This document shows, piece by piece, positions 16,536 through 25,031 of a stretch of DNA of 64,000 nucleotides. Under the pieces are notes generated by a model, which saw only the letters and a list, made by a program, of their open reading frames with translations, ran no database searches and was not told the origin of the DNA. Origin of the DNA: Martinezella lusitana (lineage in GTDB: Bacteria > Pseudomonadota > Alphaproteobacteria > Rhizobiales > Rhizobiaceae); assembly GCF_010668395.1 (NCBI RefSeq), contig NZ_WUEY01000004.1, positions 310,001-374,000 on the forward strand, read 5' to 3'. The position numbers and the translations under genes were made by a program. The stretch's first letter is position 1; each line of letters starts with the position of its first letter.

Positions 16536-17588
16536 TCATTCCGCGAAAAGACGGTCGATCAGCGCGGCGGCACTGCCCTGCCAGAGCTCGCCCCTGCCGG
16601 TTCCCGACCAAAGGGACAGGAAATCCGGCGATCCCTTCGCCGTCGATGCGCCGCGCATGTCGCGCGTGAACTTGTTTTGCGCCGGGAAGGGAAGGATGCC
16701 TTCCGGTTTCCCATCCATCTCATCCATGAAGCGGTTTTCGATGCCGCGGGCGAAGCGGCCGGAAAAGGCGCGGGTCGTACGCGTCCTGCGCTCCGGCGTT
16801 TCGAGAAGCTTCCTGCGATAGGGCGCCGATGTTCCGGCCTCCGCGCAGGCAAGGAACGCCGTACCCATCTGCACGGCCTGCGCGCCCGCCTGCAGCGCCG
16901 CCCGAATGCCGCCGGCCGTCATGATGCCGCCGGCCGCAATCAGCGGCACGCGAATGGTGCCGACGCATTGCGCCAGGAGATCGCGAAGGCCGATTTCCGG
17001 ATCCGCCGCCCTGGCATCGAAAATGCCGCGATGGCCGCCGGCCTCGAAGCCCTGCAGCGTGACCGCATCCACGCCGCTCTCCTCAAGCGCCCTCGCCTCA
17101 TCGAGCGTCGTCGCCGTGCCGATCAGCGGAATGCCGGCCTTTTTCGCCGCGCGGACATGCTCGGCAGGCAGCAGACCGAAGACGAAGCTGAAACATGCCG
17201 GCCTGAGGCCCAGCACGGCCTCGAACTGCGCGTCAAAATCCTCCTCGTAGGGAGCCTCAAGCTGCGGTGACGGCAGTTCCAGTTCCTGGCGATATCGGGC
17301 AGTCGCCTCCACCGCGCGGTCAACCCGGTCGCTTGCGACCTCTGGGATCGAGTGCGGAATGAAGAGGTTGATCGAAAACGGCTTGTCGGTCCGCTGTCGC
17401 ACCTGCACCGCGAAAGCCTCAATGGCCGCGGCATTGGAATAGGCGCCTCCCATGGCCCCGAGAGCGCCAGCAGACGAAGCGGCCGCCACGAGTTCCACCG
17501 AAGAAGGACCGCCGGCCATCGGCGCGACGATCAATGGATGCTTCAAACCAAGCCGTTGAAAAAGATTGCTGTCCACAGGGGCAGACAT
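16536..17588 (-). CDS. Nitronate monooxygenase / 2-nitropropane dioxygenase family enzyme
   Basis: A 350-residue FMN-dependent TIM-barrel enzyme. The N-terminal FMN region reads LKHPLIVAPMAGGPSSVELV. The conserved GFEAGGHRGIF includes the His proposed as catalytic base, and LIAAGGIMTAGGIRAALQAG with AVQMGTAFLACAEA forms the phosphate-binding end. It oxidises nitronates such as propionate-3-nitronate to the carbonyl and nitrite. It lies on the same strand as, but 66 bases downstream of, the dehydrogenase gene, so cotranscription is possible. The gapR terminator separates it from the opposite strand gene. Confidence 0.93.
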   Translation of the reverse strand: MSAPVDSNLFQRLGLKHPLIVAPMAGGPSSVELVAAASSAGALGAMGGAYSNAAAIEAFAVQVRQRTDKPFSINLFIPHSIPEVASDRVDRAVEATARYRQELELPSPQLEAPYEEDFDAQFEAVLGLRPACFSFVFGLLPAEHVRAAKKAGIPLIGTATTLDEARALEESGVDAVTLQGFEAGGHRGIFDARAADPEIGLRDLLAQCVGTIRVPLIAAGGIMTAGGIRAALQAGAQAVQMGTAFLACAEAGTSAPYRRKLLETPERRTRTTRAFSGRFARGIENRFMDEMDGKPEGILPFPAQNKFTRDMRGASTAKGSPDFLSLWSGTGRGELWQGSAAALIDRLFAE

Positions 17589-17654
17589 GTCCGTTTTCCT
17601 TTCAGGAATGTCTGATGATTTCTCAACCGAACATAGGCATCGGACCGTGGTTTG

Positions 17655-18578
17655 CTAGGAGCGACGAAGCGCCGCGGTACGGGCCTCGATGGCTGCCACC
17701 ACCGACACCATGTCGAGCCGGCCGTTGCCGAGCTCGACGCTTTCCCCATAGAGCTCGCGGCAAAGGTCGAGAACCGGCGACGCCAAACCGGCGGCGCGCG
17801 CCGCCTGCGCGATCAGTTTGGTGCTGTTGAACGCATCGGCCGTTGCCGCCTGCACTGAAAAATCCCGGACGACAAGCTTCGGAATTTTCACGCGCGTCAG
17901 ATCGCTTGCCATCGGGCCGCTATCGATGGCCGCCCGAAAAGTCGCAAGGTTGAGCCCGTTGCTTTCGGCAAAATGCGCGGCCTCGGCGAGCCCCGCCAGC
18001 ATCGTGCAAAGATAGAGATTGACGGAAAGCTTCATCAGCAACGCATTGCCGACCGGGCCGCACAGGATCGTCTCGCGGCACATGGGCGCAAGCAAGGGCC
18101 GCACCTCTACAACCGCGTCCGTATCGCCGCCCAACAGTGCGACGAGCTGCCCTGTTTCCGCGGGCTTGCGCGAGCCGGAAACCGGCGCCTCGACATAGCG
18201 CCCGCCGGCGGCAGCGATCTCGGCGGCGAGCCCGCGCGAATAGTCGGGAGAATTGGACCCCATGGACACCACGATGTGCCCGGCAACCAGCTTGGCAAAG
18301 GCGGGCGTGCCGCGCTGCAGGACCGCGTCCAGCGCCCCTTCGTTGACAAGCATCAGAATGACGATGCGCGTCTGCTCGAACACCTCTTCGACGCTCGCAG
18401 CCACGGCGGCACCAGCCTTAAGCAGAGGATCTGCCGCGGCCGGCGAGCGGTTCCAGACCACGAGTTTCGTACCGGCTTTTGCAAGATTGAGGGCCATCGG
18501 CTGGCCCATGACGCCGAGACCGACAAAGCCGATCTCCTCGCCCGGCTCGGTGCCGGGACGTTCGCTGACCTTGGTCAT
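17655..18578 (-). CDS. NAD(P)-dependent beta-hydroxyacid dehydrogenase (HIBADH family)
   Basis: A 307-residue enzyme of the 3-hydroxyisobutyrate/tartronate-semialdehyde/glyoxylate reductase family. The Rossmann motif GFVGLGVMGQPMALNLAKAG is near the N-terminus (residues 17-36), the substrate loop is EAPVSGSRKPAETGQL, and the catalytic Lys lies in GNALLMKLSVNLYLC. The start at 18578 has GGAG 8 bases upstream. The exact substrate cannot be read. Its family is the same as that of the decayed fragment at 11884-12013. Confidence 0.9.
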   Translation of the reverse strand: MTKVSERPGTEPGEEIGFVGLGVMGQPMALNLAKAGTKLVVWNRSPAAADPLLKAGAAVAASVEEVFEQTRIVILMLVNEGALDAVLQRGTPAFAKLVAGHIVVSMGSNSPDYSRGLAAEIAAAGGRYVEAPVSGSRKPAETGQLVALLGGDTDAVVEVRPLLAPMCRETILCGPVGNALLMKLSVNLYLCTMLAGLAEAAHFAESNGLNLATFRAAIDSGPMASDLTRVKIPKLVVRDFSVQAATADAFNSTKLIAQAARAAGLASPVLDLCRELYGESVELGNGRLDMVSVVAAIEARTAALRRS

Positions 18579-18702
18579 CACAACAACTCCGATGGTTCGG
18601 GTGACTATGCGATCTCTCGTGTCAGAGCCCGGCGGGAGCGTTTCCCGCCGGGTATCGATCATGCTCCGGTCAAAACCCGGCGCGGATCATAGGGCTTTCC
18701 GC

Positions 18703-19800
18703 TCAGAACAGGCGGTCCAGCCACTCATGCTTGTCCTGCGCCCGGCCGAACTGGATATCGGTCAGCGCAGCCTTCAGGCGAAGGGTGGCAGGACCGGCAT
18801 TGCCGTCGCCGATCGTGAAGCCGTACTTGCGGCCCTTCACCTTGCCGATTGGCGTCACCACCGCTGCCGTGCCGCAGGCGAAGGCTTCGCGCAGGCGGCC
18901 GCTCTGGGCATCGGCCTGCCATTGATCGATGGAATAGGGCTCCTCGCGAACGGTCAAGCCCATGTCGCGCCCGAGCTTGATCAGCGAGTCGCGAGTGATG
19001 CCCGGCAGGATCGTACCGGTCAATGCCGGCGTCTGCAGCGAGCCGTCGTCGAAGACGAAGAACACGTTCATGCCGCCGAGTTCTTCGATCCAGCGCTTTT
19101 CGACGGCGTCGAGGAAGACGACCTGCTCGCAGCCTTCGCGCTGGCCTTCAGCCAGTGCGGAAAGGCTTGCCGCATAGTTGCCGCCGCACTTGGCAGCACC
19201 GGTGCCGCCAGGTGCGGCGCGCGTGAAATTCTCGGAAACCCAAAGCGTGACAGCCGATGCGCCGCCCTTGAAATAGGAGGCAACCGGAGAGGCGATGACG
19301 CAATAGAGGTAGTCGGTCGCCGGCCGTGTGCCGAGCGCGGATTCCGAGCCGATCATGAACGGCCGGAGATAGAGCGACGCGCCTTCCGCGGTGGGGATCC
19401 ACTCGCGATCGATCTTCACCAGCTCGCGGACGGACTCGACAAAGACATTTTCCGGCAAGGTCGGCATGGCCAGCCGCTCGGCCGAATTGTTGAAGCGCCG
19501 GGCGTTGGCGCTCGGACGGAAGAGAGCAGCACCGCCATCGGGCAGGTGGTAGGCCTTCATCCCTTCGAAGATTTCCTGCGCATAGTGAAGCACCACGGTC
19601 GCCGGATCGAGAGCCAGCGCCTTGCGCGCCTCGATCTTGGCGTCGTGCCAGCCACGGTCCTGCGAATAGCGGATCGTCACCATATGATCGGTGAAGACGC
19701 GGCCGAAGCCCGGATTTTGCAGCAGCGCTTCCCGCTCGCTAGCCGTCGCGGGACTGGGGTTTTTCTGGATGTCGAAGGTTAGTGCGTCGCCGTTGCTCAT
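18703..19800 (-). CDS. ilvE: Branched-chain amino-acid aminotransferase
   Basis: A 365-residue fold-type IV PLP enzyme of the long (type II, BCAT2-like) branch, transferring amino groups between branched-chain amino acids and 2-oxoglutarate. Lys204 in GTGAAKCGGNYAAS is the PLP lysine; HYAQEIFEGMKAYHL, LYLRPFMIGSE and ACGTAAVVTPIGKV are family signatures. GGAGGAGCC lies directly before the ATG. A perfect 8-bp inverted repeat sits about 60 bases upstream and could be an Lrp- or repressor-type site. It is 124 bases upstream of the dehydrogenase on the same strand. Confidence 0.97.
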   Translation of the reverse strand: MSNGDALTFDIQKNPSPATASEREALLQNPGFGRVFTDHMVTIRYSQDRGWHDAKIEARKALALDPATVVLHYAQEIFEGMKAYHLPDGGAALFRPSANARRFNNSAERLAMPTLPENVFVESVRELVKIDREWIPTAEGASLYLRPFMIGSESALGTRPATDYLYCVIASPVASYFKGGASAVTLWVSENFTRAAPGGTGAAKCGGNYAASLSALAEGQREGCEQVVFLDAVEKRWIEELGGMNVFFVFDDGSLQTPALTGTILPGITRDSLIKLGRDMGLTVREEPYSIDQWQADAQSGRLREAFACGTAAVVTPIGKVKGRKYGFTIGDGNAGPATLRLKAALTDIQFGRAQDKHEWLDRLF

Positions 19801-19860
19801 GGCTCCTCCAATGCTTTATTTGTCGCGGCTTTCGCCGCCCATCTCCCGAAGGATGGTGTA

Positions 19861-19884
19861 AATCAAATCGGGTGGTATTTGATT
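19861..19884. promoter_or_regulatory. Inverted repeat upstream of ilvE
   Basis: AATCAAAT (19861-19868), an 8-base spacer CGGGTGGT and ATTTGATT (19877-19884) form a perfect inverted repeat, 61-84 bases upstream of the ilvE start. Its AT-rich arms within GC-rich DNA and its location suggest an operator. Confidence 0.5.
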
Positions 19885-19991
19885 GCGTTTACGCCTGTTC
19901 CTGCGCAAGTTTAAGAGCGATTTTCAGAAATTTGCGAGGCAAATCGCTATTTCGCGCCGGCAAATGGCTCATTGCTACCGTCAAGCCTCGA

Positions 19992-21254
19992 TCACAGCGC
20001 TTTTACGACGGCTTCCGCCGCCGCGATGCCATTTTCATAGGCGCCGTGCGCCGTCGAATATCGCGCCCGCGAGCAGGCCTCTCCGGCAAAGAACAGACGG
20101 TCGTCGCAAGGGGCTGCCAACACCCCGCGCAGATCCGACGCGCCGGGCGTCGCATAGGAATAGGATCCGCCGACAAAGGGCTCGGCCGCCCAGGCGGACA
20201 TGACGAGGGGCGACAGTTTCGCGCCGACATCCGAGCCGAAGACGCGCTTCAGCTGCTCCACCGAGAAATCGAACACGGCATCGATGCCCTGCCGCTCCAG
20301 ATCGAGCGCGAGATCGGCGGCAAAATAGGCCTCGATGACAGGGGCGCCGAACGGTTTCAGCTGATAGGCGCCTGTGCGGCGGCTATGCTGCGATCCCATG
20401 ACATGCGTATCGTCGGGAAACATCGCCGGCTCGACGGTGCGAATGAACAGCTTGTTTGCAAGGCCAAGGGGCAGACGCGACGCCGCCTCGATCTTCTCCG
20501 GCAGCGGCGGCCAGAAGGCGATGCGCTCGGCCGCCAGGACGTTTGTGGAAACGGTGACGATGACGGCTCTGGCCCGCAGCTCGCCCCTGTTCGTCGAAAG
20601 CACGATATGGCCCGCGGCGCTGTGATCGATGCGGCGGACCTCGACGCCAAGAACGGTCGGAACCGGCAAGCCGTAGGTCGCCACCAGCGTTCCATAGCCC
20701 TGCCGCACGCGCCAGTCGGGGCCAGGGCCGGGATCGTAGCGGCCGAGATCGATCACCGATGACTTGTCGAGTTCTCCCCCGGTCATGAATGCACCGACCG
20801 CGTAAATCCGCTCGCTCCACGGGTCGCCCGGCAAGACCATCGCGGTCAGATCCGCATCCTCATCGCCGTCGTAATCATCAACGCGCTCGAAAAAGTCGTT
20901 GACGGCTGCGGCGGCGGCCTTTGCGTCGGGAGTGTCCTGCTCCAGCCGATGACCGCCGTCGCTCCAGGGGGCCGGCGTGCGATCGACGGTCAGGCCGATT
21001 TTCTCGGCGATACCGGTCCAGGCGTTGGTGCGCGCACCATGCAGCCAGCCGCAGCCGAGATCGAGCGCGGCGCCATCGGCCCCGAATGGATGGATCGACC
21101 GGGCGCGGCCGCCGACGCGGTCGGAGGCTTCGAGCAGCAGGATCGACAGATCAGGCCGAAGCAACTGCAGTTGCCGGGCCGCACCCACACCGGCAGCACC
21201 CGCGCCGATGACGGCAACATCGACCTCGCCGCCGTTCCAGGACTCGATGGGCAT
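19992..21254 (-). CDS. FAD-dependent amine oxidase (flavin monoamine oxidase family)
   Basis: A 420-residue flavoprotein. The dinucleotide-binding motif is VDVAVIGAGAAGVGAARQLQ, followed by LLLEASDRVGGRARS. The C-terminal FAD segment reads RLFFAGEACSRARYSTAHGA, then YENGIAAAEAV. It resembles bacterial monoamine/polyamine oxidases that use oxygen to oxidise amines to aldehydes and hydrogen peroxide. There is no signal peptide. AAGGA precedes the ATG at 21254. It lies upstream of ilvE on the same strand with 191 bases between, enough for a separate ilvE promoter. Confidence 0.92.
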   Translation of the reverse strand: MPIESWNGGEVDVAVIGAGAAGVGAARQLQLLRPDLSILLLEASDRVGGRARSIHPFGADGAALDLGCGWLHGARTNAWTGIAEKIGLTVDRTPAPWSDGGHRLEQDTPDAKAAAAAVNDFFERVDDYDGDEDADLTAMVLPGDPWSERIYAVGAFMTGGELDKSSVIDLGRYDPGPGPDWRVRQGYGTLVATYGLPVPTVLGVEVRRIDHSAAGHIVLSTNRGELRARAVIVTVSTNVLAAERIAFWPPLPEKIEAASRLPLGLANKLFIRTVEPAMFPDDTHVMGSQHSRRTGAYQLKPFGAPVIEAYFAADLALDLERQGIDAVFDFSVEQLKRVFGSDVGAKLSPLVMSAWAAEPFVGGSYSYATPGASDLRGVLAAPCDDRLFFAGEACSRARYSTAHGAYENGIAAAEAVVKAL

Positions 21255-21476
21255 CCCAATTCCTTTTCGCGCAAGCGCCGGTGAGCGAACCGGCCGCACG
21301 ATGAGATGAACGATATGAGGCTCGCCAATCCGCCAGCGCGAGCCCCCGCCGCCATCTGTAGCCGAGCTCGACGCGGCGTGTAAACGGGCACGACGACGGC
21401 CATACCAAATTGCCGCATTGAGCTGAAACGGCGAATGTCGTACGTGCTTCATGCAGACAGATGATGAGGAGAGATC

Positions 21477-21878
21477 GTGCAGAAGCGGATCTTCGCAACA
21501 ACGCAAAAGCTGATGCGCGTTCTGTGCGCCATCGCGTTGATATCCGTCGGCTTTGCCCACCATCCGACCGTTTCCAGCGCCGCCGAACTGCCGCTGGAGC
21601 TTTCACAGTACCGCTTGCCGGATGGAAGCCTGCCGATCATCTGCACGACGGAGAAGACATCCGACGGCAAGCAGCATGGCAAGGCGCATATGCCGGGCTG
21701 CGGAGCCTGCCGTATTTCCGCCGCTACGCTGCTTCCAGCCCCGCCGGACGATCCCTTCGGCCATCTCGCATTCGTGCGGCAGGATGTGGTCGCTCCCGTC
21801 AGCGAGACATTCCGGCGAGAGCTCTATCCCCCCAATGGCGGGCCACGCGCGCCCCCTGCTCTCCAAAACTTTGCCTGA
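21477..21878 (+). CDS. Small exported protein, DUF2946-like
   Basis: A 133-residue protein starting at GTG 21477, with GAGGAG 6 bases upstream. The N-terminus is a signal peptide or membrane helix (LMRVLCAIALISVGFAHHP). The middle has spaced Cys and His residues (IICTTEKTSDGKQHGKAHMP then GCGACRISAATLLPAPP). A Cys-rich pattern after a membrane helix resembles DUF2946 proteins, often found near copper genes, so a periplasmic metal role is possible. The assignment rests on this pattern only. The next small membrane protein gene follows 230 bases later. Confidence 0.6.
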   Translation: MQKRIFATTQKLMRVLCAIALISVGFAHHPTVSSAAELPLELSQYRLPDGSLPIICTTEKTSDGKQHGKAHMPGCGACRISAATLLPAPPDDPFGHLAFVRQDVVAPVSETFRRELYPPNGGPRAPPALQNFA

Positions 21879-22110
21879 GCCTGCGCTTCAGCGAAAATGC
21901 TGTGATTGACGGTCTCGTGGCATTCCGGTCGCCTGCGGCGGATTGACATCCGTGCGACCCTGGCGAACGCCTCTTCTCATAAAAAGCCTTGCGGCAGAAC
22001 CTGCCACGAGGCGCAGAACTCCCCAAGGAACCCGCTCATGATCCGATCGATATGCCATTGCGCTGCCTTCGGCCCCTGCCCCGCCGAGACTTATGCCACT
22101 GGAGGCGACA

Positions 22111-22374
22111 ATGCCGACACAGCTCAATAAGACGACGGCAGGGCGCCGAGCCACTTTCAAACCTCGCCAGGAAACGCCTGTGTTCGCGAAGGAATGGTCC
22201 ATTCCGGCGATCCTCACCGTCTTCCTGCTCGGCGTCTGCGGCCTGATCGCCTACTTTACATGGACGCTCATGCCGCCGACCGCGACGGGACAGAGCCATG
22301 TGGGCGGGCCGATCACGCTCAGCGACAGCAATGGCCACAGCATCGAGAATCCCGCGCCGACAAAGCAGCCATAA
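22111..22374 (+). CDS. Small single-pass membrane protein of unknown function
   Basis: An 87-residue protein with one clear transmembrane helix (SIPAILTVFLLGVCGLIAYF) between a basic N-terminal segment and a short Pro/Ser-rich tail, giving an inside-to-outside topology. GGAGG lies 5 bases before the ATG at 22111; an ATG at 22093 is less well placed. I do not recognise a family. It might be cotranscribed with the DUF2946-like gene, although 232 bases separate them. Confidence 0.6.
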   Translation: MPTQLNKTTAGRRATFKPRQETPVFAKEWSIPAILTVFLLGVCGLIAYFTWTLMPPTATGQSHVGGPITLSDSNGHSIENPAPTKQP

Positions 22375-22436
22375 CCCCTGCAGCCGCTTGCTGGCGGCAG
22401 CCGGCGAGCGGCCGCATCCGAAAGAAAAACAGCGGC

Positions 22437-22457
22437 GGCTACGGTTTCACCGTAGCC
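22437..22457 (-). terminator. Terminator of the polysaccharide deacetylase transcript
   Basis: GGCTACGGT (22437-22445), loop TTC, ACCGTAGCC (22449-22457) is a perfect 9-bp stem. On the reverse strand a T-rich stretch (GTTTTTCTTTC) follows after seven bases. It begins 15 bases after the deacetylase stop. Confidence 0.65.
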
Positions 22458-22472
22458 CCATAACCGATGCCG

Positions 22473-23174
22473 CTAGCCGACGACGCACTTCTTGACGAAA
22501 TGCAGCCAGCTGTCGTTGCGCCGAACGGTCGCGCGCGGCAGGCCGAACGGATCGTTATCCGGCCGTGCCCGCCCGCGCCGCGTCGTCGTCGCGGCACTAT
22601 AGCCCGCCTCATAGGTCAGCACGCGATCGAGCGGCGTTTCGTCGCCATAGGGAAAGCAAAAGGACGAGACGCCCTCGTCGAGCAGGTCTTCCAGCAGCTC
22701 GCGCGAATGCGTGATCTGCCGTCGCGCCTCCTCCATCGGCAATTGCGGGAGATGAACGTGGTCGAGCGTGTGCGATCCGACCTCGTGGCCCAGGCTATGC
22801 CACCGGAGCAACTGTTCCACCGACATGCATGCCGCTTTTGCCACGCCGATGGGCGTGTCCCAGACGTTGCTGCCGCCGATCTGGTTCACGACCACGAAAT
22901 TCGTGGCGGTGAAGCCGAGCTCCTGCAGCACGGGCAAGGCATTCTCATAGACATTGGCATAGCTGTCATCGAAGGTGATGGCGGCAACCTTGCCCGTTTT
23001 TTCGCCCCGGATGTAGGGCATTGCGTCGCGCAACGACAGACCCTGGATGCCAAGCCTCTTCAGCCACTCCATCTGGCGATGAAAGGCCGCGGGATGAACG
23101 ACCATGCTTCTGAATGGCGCGGTGTGCGACGGCGGCACCGCTATCTGATGATATGCGAGAATCGGAACAGCCAC
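22473..23174 (-). CDS. Polysaccharide deacetylase (NodB homology domain)
   Basis: A 233-residue carbohydrate esterase family 4 protein. The NodB motifs are clear: AITFDDSYANVYENALPVLQ with the metal Asp, GHEVGSHTLDHVHLPQLP with the zinc His pair, and SSFCFPYGDETP. It removes N-acetyl groups from a cell-surface or exported polysaccharide. The frame is open further upstream, but that region overlaps the GT25 gene in another frame, so I take GTG 23174, which starts 12 bases after the GT25 stop. It opens AVPILAYHQI, as this family usually does. No signal peptide is visible, so it may act in the cytoplasm or be exported otherwise. Confidence 0.85.
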   Translation of the reverse strand: MAVPILAYHQIAVPPSHTAPFRSMVVHPAAFHRQMEWLKRLGIQGLSLRDAMPYIRGEKTGKVAAITFDDSYANVYENALPVLQELGFTATNFVVVNQIGGSNVWDTPIGVAKAACMSVEQLLRWHSLGHEVGSHTLDHVHLPQLPMEEARRQITHSRELLEDLLDEGVSSFCFPYGDETPLDRVLTYEAGYSAATTTRRGRARPDNDPFGLPRATVRRNDSWLHFVKKCVVG

Positions 23175-23185
23175 GATGCGGGATC

Positions 23186-24046
23186 TCAGACGATGCGATG
23201 CGAACGAAGAGCGATCTTCGCACGATAGAGCGGCCGCAACACTTCCCTGGAGAGCCGTTCCGCCAATGTCCTGGGGGTCTTGATGGTGCTGCCGCCAAGC
23301 TGCGGGGAAATCTCGCGCACGCCGCCCGGAAGGACCGCAAGCGGAGACACGCGGGTAAACCAGCTCATCTGCATGGTCGTATCGACGGGCCGGTCGAAGA
23401 CCGACGTCACTTCCAGCAGGCGTATGGCGGCATCGCGGCTCACAAGCTGGGCCACCATGCCGAGGCCGATGCGCTTGGGCTGAATGACGTTGGTTTCCCC
23501 CTGCGAGAGAACGCACTCGCCATGCTCCTTGCCCATGCGGAACGGGAAACGAATGAACGAGCCCGGCTTCAGACAGACCTTGGCCGCGGCAAAGGCCGCC
23601 TGAAACGTATCGTCGATCTCGACATCGTCCTCGAAGATCAGCCCCGCATCGACACCCTGCTCGACGATGGCTGCCCAAGCCTTCCGGTGCGACAGGAAGC
23701 AGGCAATCTCGCCTGCGCTCAATTCGAAAGGATAGTACGGCGTCTGGAGCCGGCGGCGATAGACACGCTCAATTTCATCGGCCGTCAAGGTGCGGCCATC
23801 GACCGCGTCGATGACCTCGCTCGGCACCGGAAGCTTTGCCGCGAGCTTTTCGACCTGAGACATACGGTCATATGCCCGATGCAAATGGATGATAAAACCG
23901 CGAATGATGGGCTGCTTCGGTTCGTCCAGTCTGATGCCGATCAGACCGGACGCGTGATCGAACTCGAATCCCGTAAGAGATCTTTCGAGCGGCATCGCCG
24001 AAGACGGGCTGAATTCGTGGGTTCGCATTGAGAATACCTCGGTCAT
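23186..24046 (-). CDS. Glycosyltransferase family 25 (LPS-type galactosyl/glucosyltransferase)
   Basis: A 286-residue GT25 protein of the LPS biosynthesis type. It opens the domain with GFIIHLHRAYDRMSQVEKLA, then VIDAVDGRTL, the helix LSAGEIACFLSHRKAWAAIV and the metal-binding acidic motif GLIFEDDVEI. It adds a sugar to lipooligosaccharide or another surface glycan at the inner membrane. The first 45 residues precede the domain; ATG 24028 is an alternative start. It is immediately followed by the deacetylase gene, forming an operon, and preceded by the GT29-like gene. Confidence 0.88.
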   Translation of the reverse strand: MTEVFSMRTHEFSPSSAMPLERSLTGFEFDHASGLIGIRLDEPKQPIIRGFIIHLHRAYDRMSQVEKLAAKLPVPSEVIDAVDGRTLTADEIERVYRRRLQTPYYPFELSAGEIACFLSHRKAWAAIVEQGVDAGLIFEDDVEIDDTFQAAFAAAKVCLKPGSFIRFPFRMGKEHGECVLSQGETNVIQPKRIGLGMVAQLVSRDAAIRLLEVTSVFDRPVDTTMQMSWFTRVSPLAVLPGGVREISPQLGGSTIKTPRTLAERLSREVLRPLYRAKIALRSHRIV

Positions 24047-24145
24047 TTCTGCGAGGCTCTAGCAACCGTGAATGAAAGCGGGCTTAGGCAAACATGAGGC
24101 GAAACTGAAAACGGTTGTTTTCAACCGATCTTGGCAACTGCCGGG

Positions 24146-24763
24146 CTAGACGAGCAGGCTGATACGCCCGCTGCCTATCCTGTCATCGACCCAGCGGCGC
24201 TCGTCCAGCCAGGCGTGACGCTTCCATCCCTCCCAGCTGAAGCCGCACAGCTTCACGTCCCATTCGTCGGCGGGCAATTGCGACAGGGCATAACGGATGC
24301 CGAAAAAGCCGGTGCTCGGAAAGAGCTGGTGCATCCGGCTTTCGGTCACCCCGAGTTCCGCACAGCCTTCGATATAGAATTGCGGCGGCATGATGCGGAT
24401 CTCCTTGCCGGCAGCGCCGACCAGCTCGATTGTCCGCATCGTCCAGTCGCTTCTCCTGCCCTTCAGGCGCGACAGGAAATTGGGCTTGGGATGGTACTTT
24501 CTGATGATATCGGGATGATAGGCGAGCATGACCTCCCTGGCGGCCCGGAAGGTGGCGCTGGTCAGGAAGGTCGGATCCGTCAATCGGCGCTGCATCGGCT
24601 TGCTGGAGGCTGCCAGCATGAGAATGTCCGTGCGGGATCCGCTCATGCCGATAGACGCTTTCGGCTCGTTGAAGCGCATCGTGAATTCGGCATTGTCGAC
24701 GATCTCCGAGAGATCGCGTTGCAGCTTGCCGTTGCCGATTATGATTGCCGTCTTGCGGTTCAA
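24146..24763 (-). CDS. GT29-like (sialyltransferase-fold) putative glycosyltransferase
   Basis: A 205-residue protein whose N-terminal segment matches the L-sialylmotif pattern of GT29: AIIIGNGKLQRDLSEIVDNA, then FTMRFNEPKASIGMSGSRTD. The C-terminal part has FPSTGFFGIRYALSQLPADE and KLCGFSWEGWKRHAWLDERR, the matching S-motif style G-x-x-x-I and H regions. Related rhizobial proteins have been annotated as urease-operon accessory proteins, but no urease genes are here. The start is TTG 24763; a stop lies two codons upstream, so nothing longer is possible. It heads the GT25-deacetylase cluster on the same strand, which suggests a joint surface-glycan role. Confidence 0.6.
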   Translation of the reverse strand: MNRKTAIIIGNGKLQRDLSEIVDNAEFTMRFNEPKASIGMSGSRTDILMLAASSKPMQRRLTDPTFLTSATFRAAREVMLAYHPDIIRKYHPKPNFLSRLKGRRSDWTMRTIELVGAAGKEIRIMPPQFYIEGCAELGVTESRMHQLFPSTGFFGIRYALSQLPADEWDVKLCGFSWEGWKRHAWLDERRWVDDRIGSGRISLLV

Positions 24764-24980
24764 ATGCCGTTATCCATCGCGTCCGAGCTTGTCGGCCTAC
24801 TGGAGCTGGATGAAGCCAAACTGAACGAACGAGGCATGGAAAGCATAAATTCTGACACGAACCTGAAAGCACGCGCAATGTCGCCCGCAAGCAACAGACG
24901 TGCCGACCGAAACCATTCCAACCGACTATGCGCAACAGCAGCCGACTGATCCTTCCGGACCGCGACCGCATGACCGAAAG

Positions 24981-25003
24981 AAAAAGGGAGCCAAAAGGCT
25001 CCC
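24981..25003 (-). terminator. Terminator of the DUF882 gene
   Basis: On the reverse strand, GGGAGCC, loop TTTT, GGCTCCC, then TTTTT (stem 24986-24992 with 24997-25003). It lies about 30 bases after the DUF882 stop. Confidence 0.9.
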
Positions 25004-25031
25004 TCGAGGATATGCGCTTCGGAACGACAGG

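Noticed and set aside
18253..19782. Forward frame of about 509 codons opposite ilvE
   Set aside because: Antisense to a well-supported aminotransferase and with no domain content.
22473..23678. Longer deacetylase frame extending to 23678
   Set aside because: The upstream half overlaps the GT25 gene in another frame and has no polysaccharide-deacetylase similarity; the domain begins near 23174.
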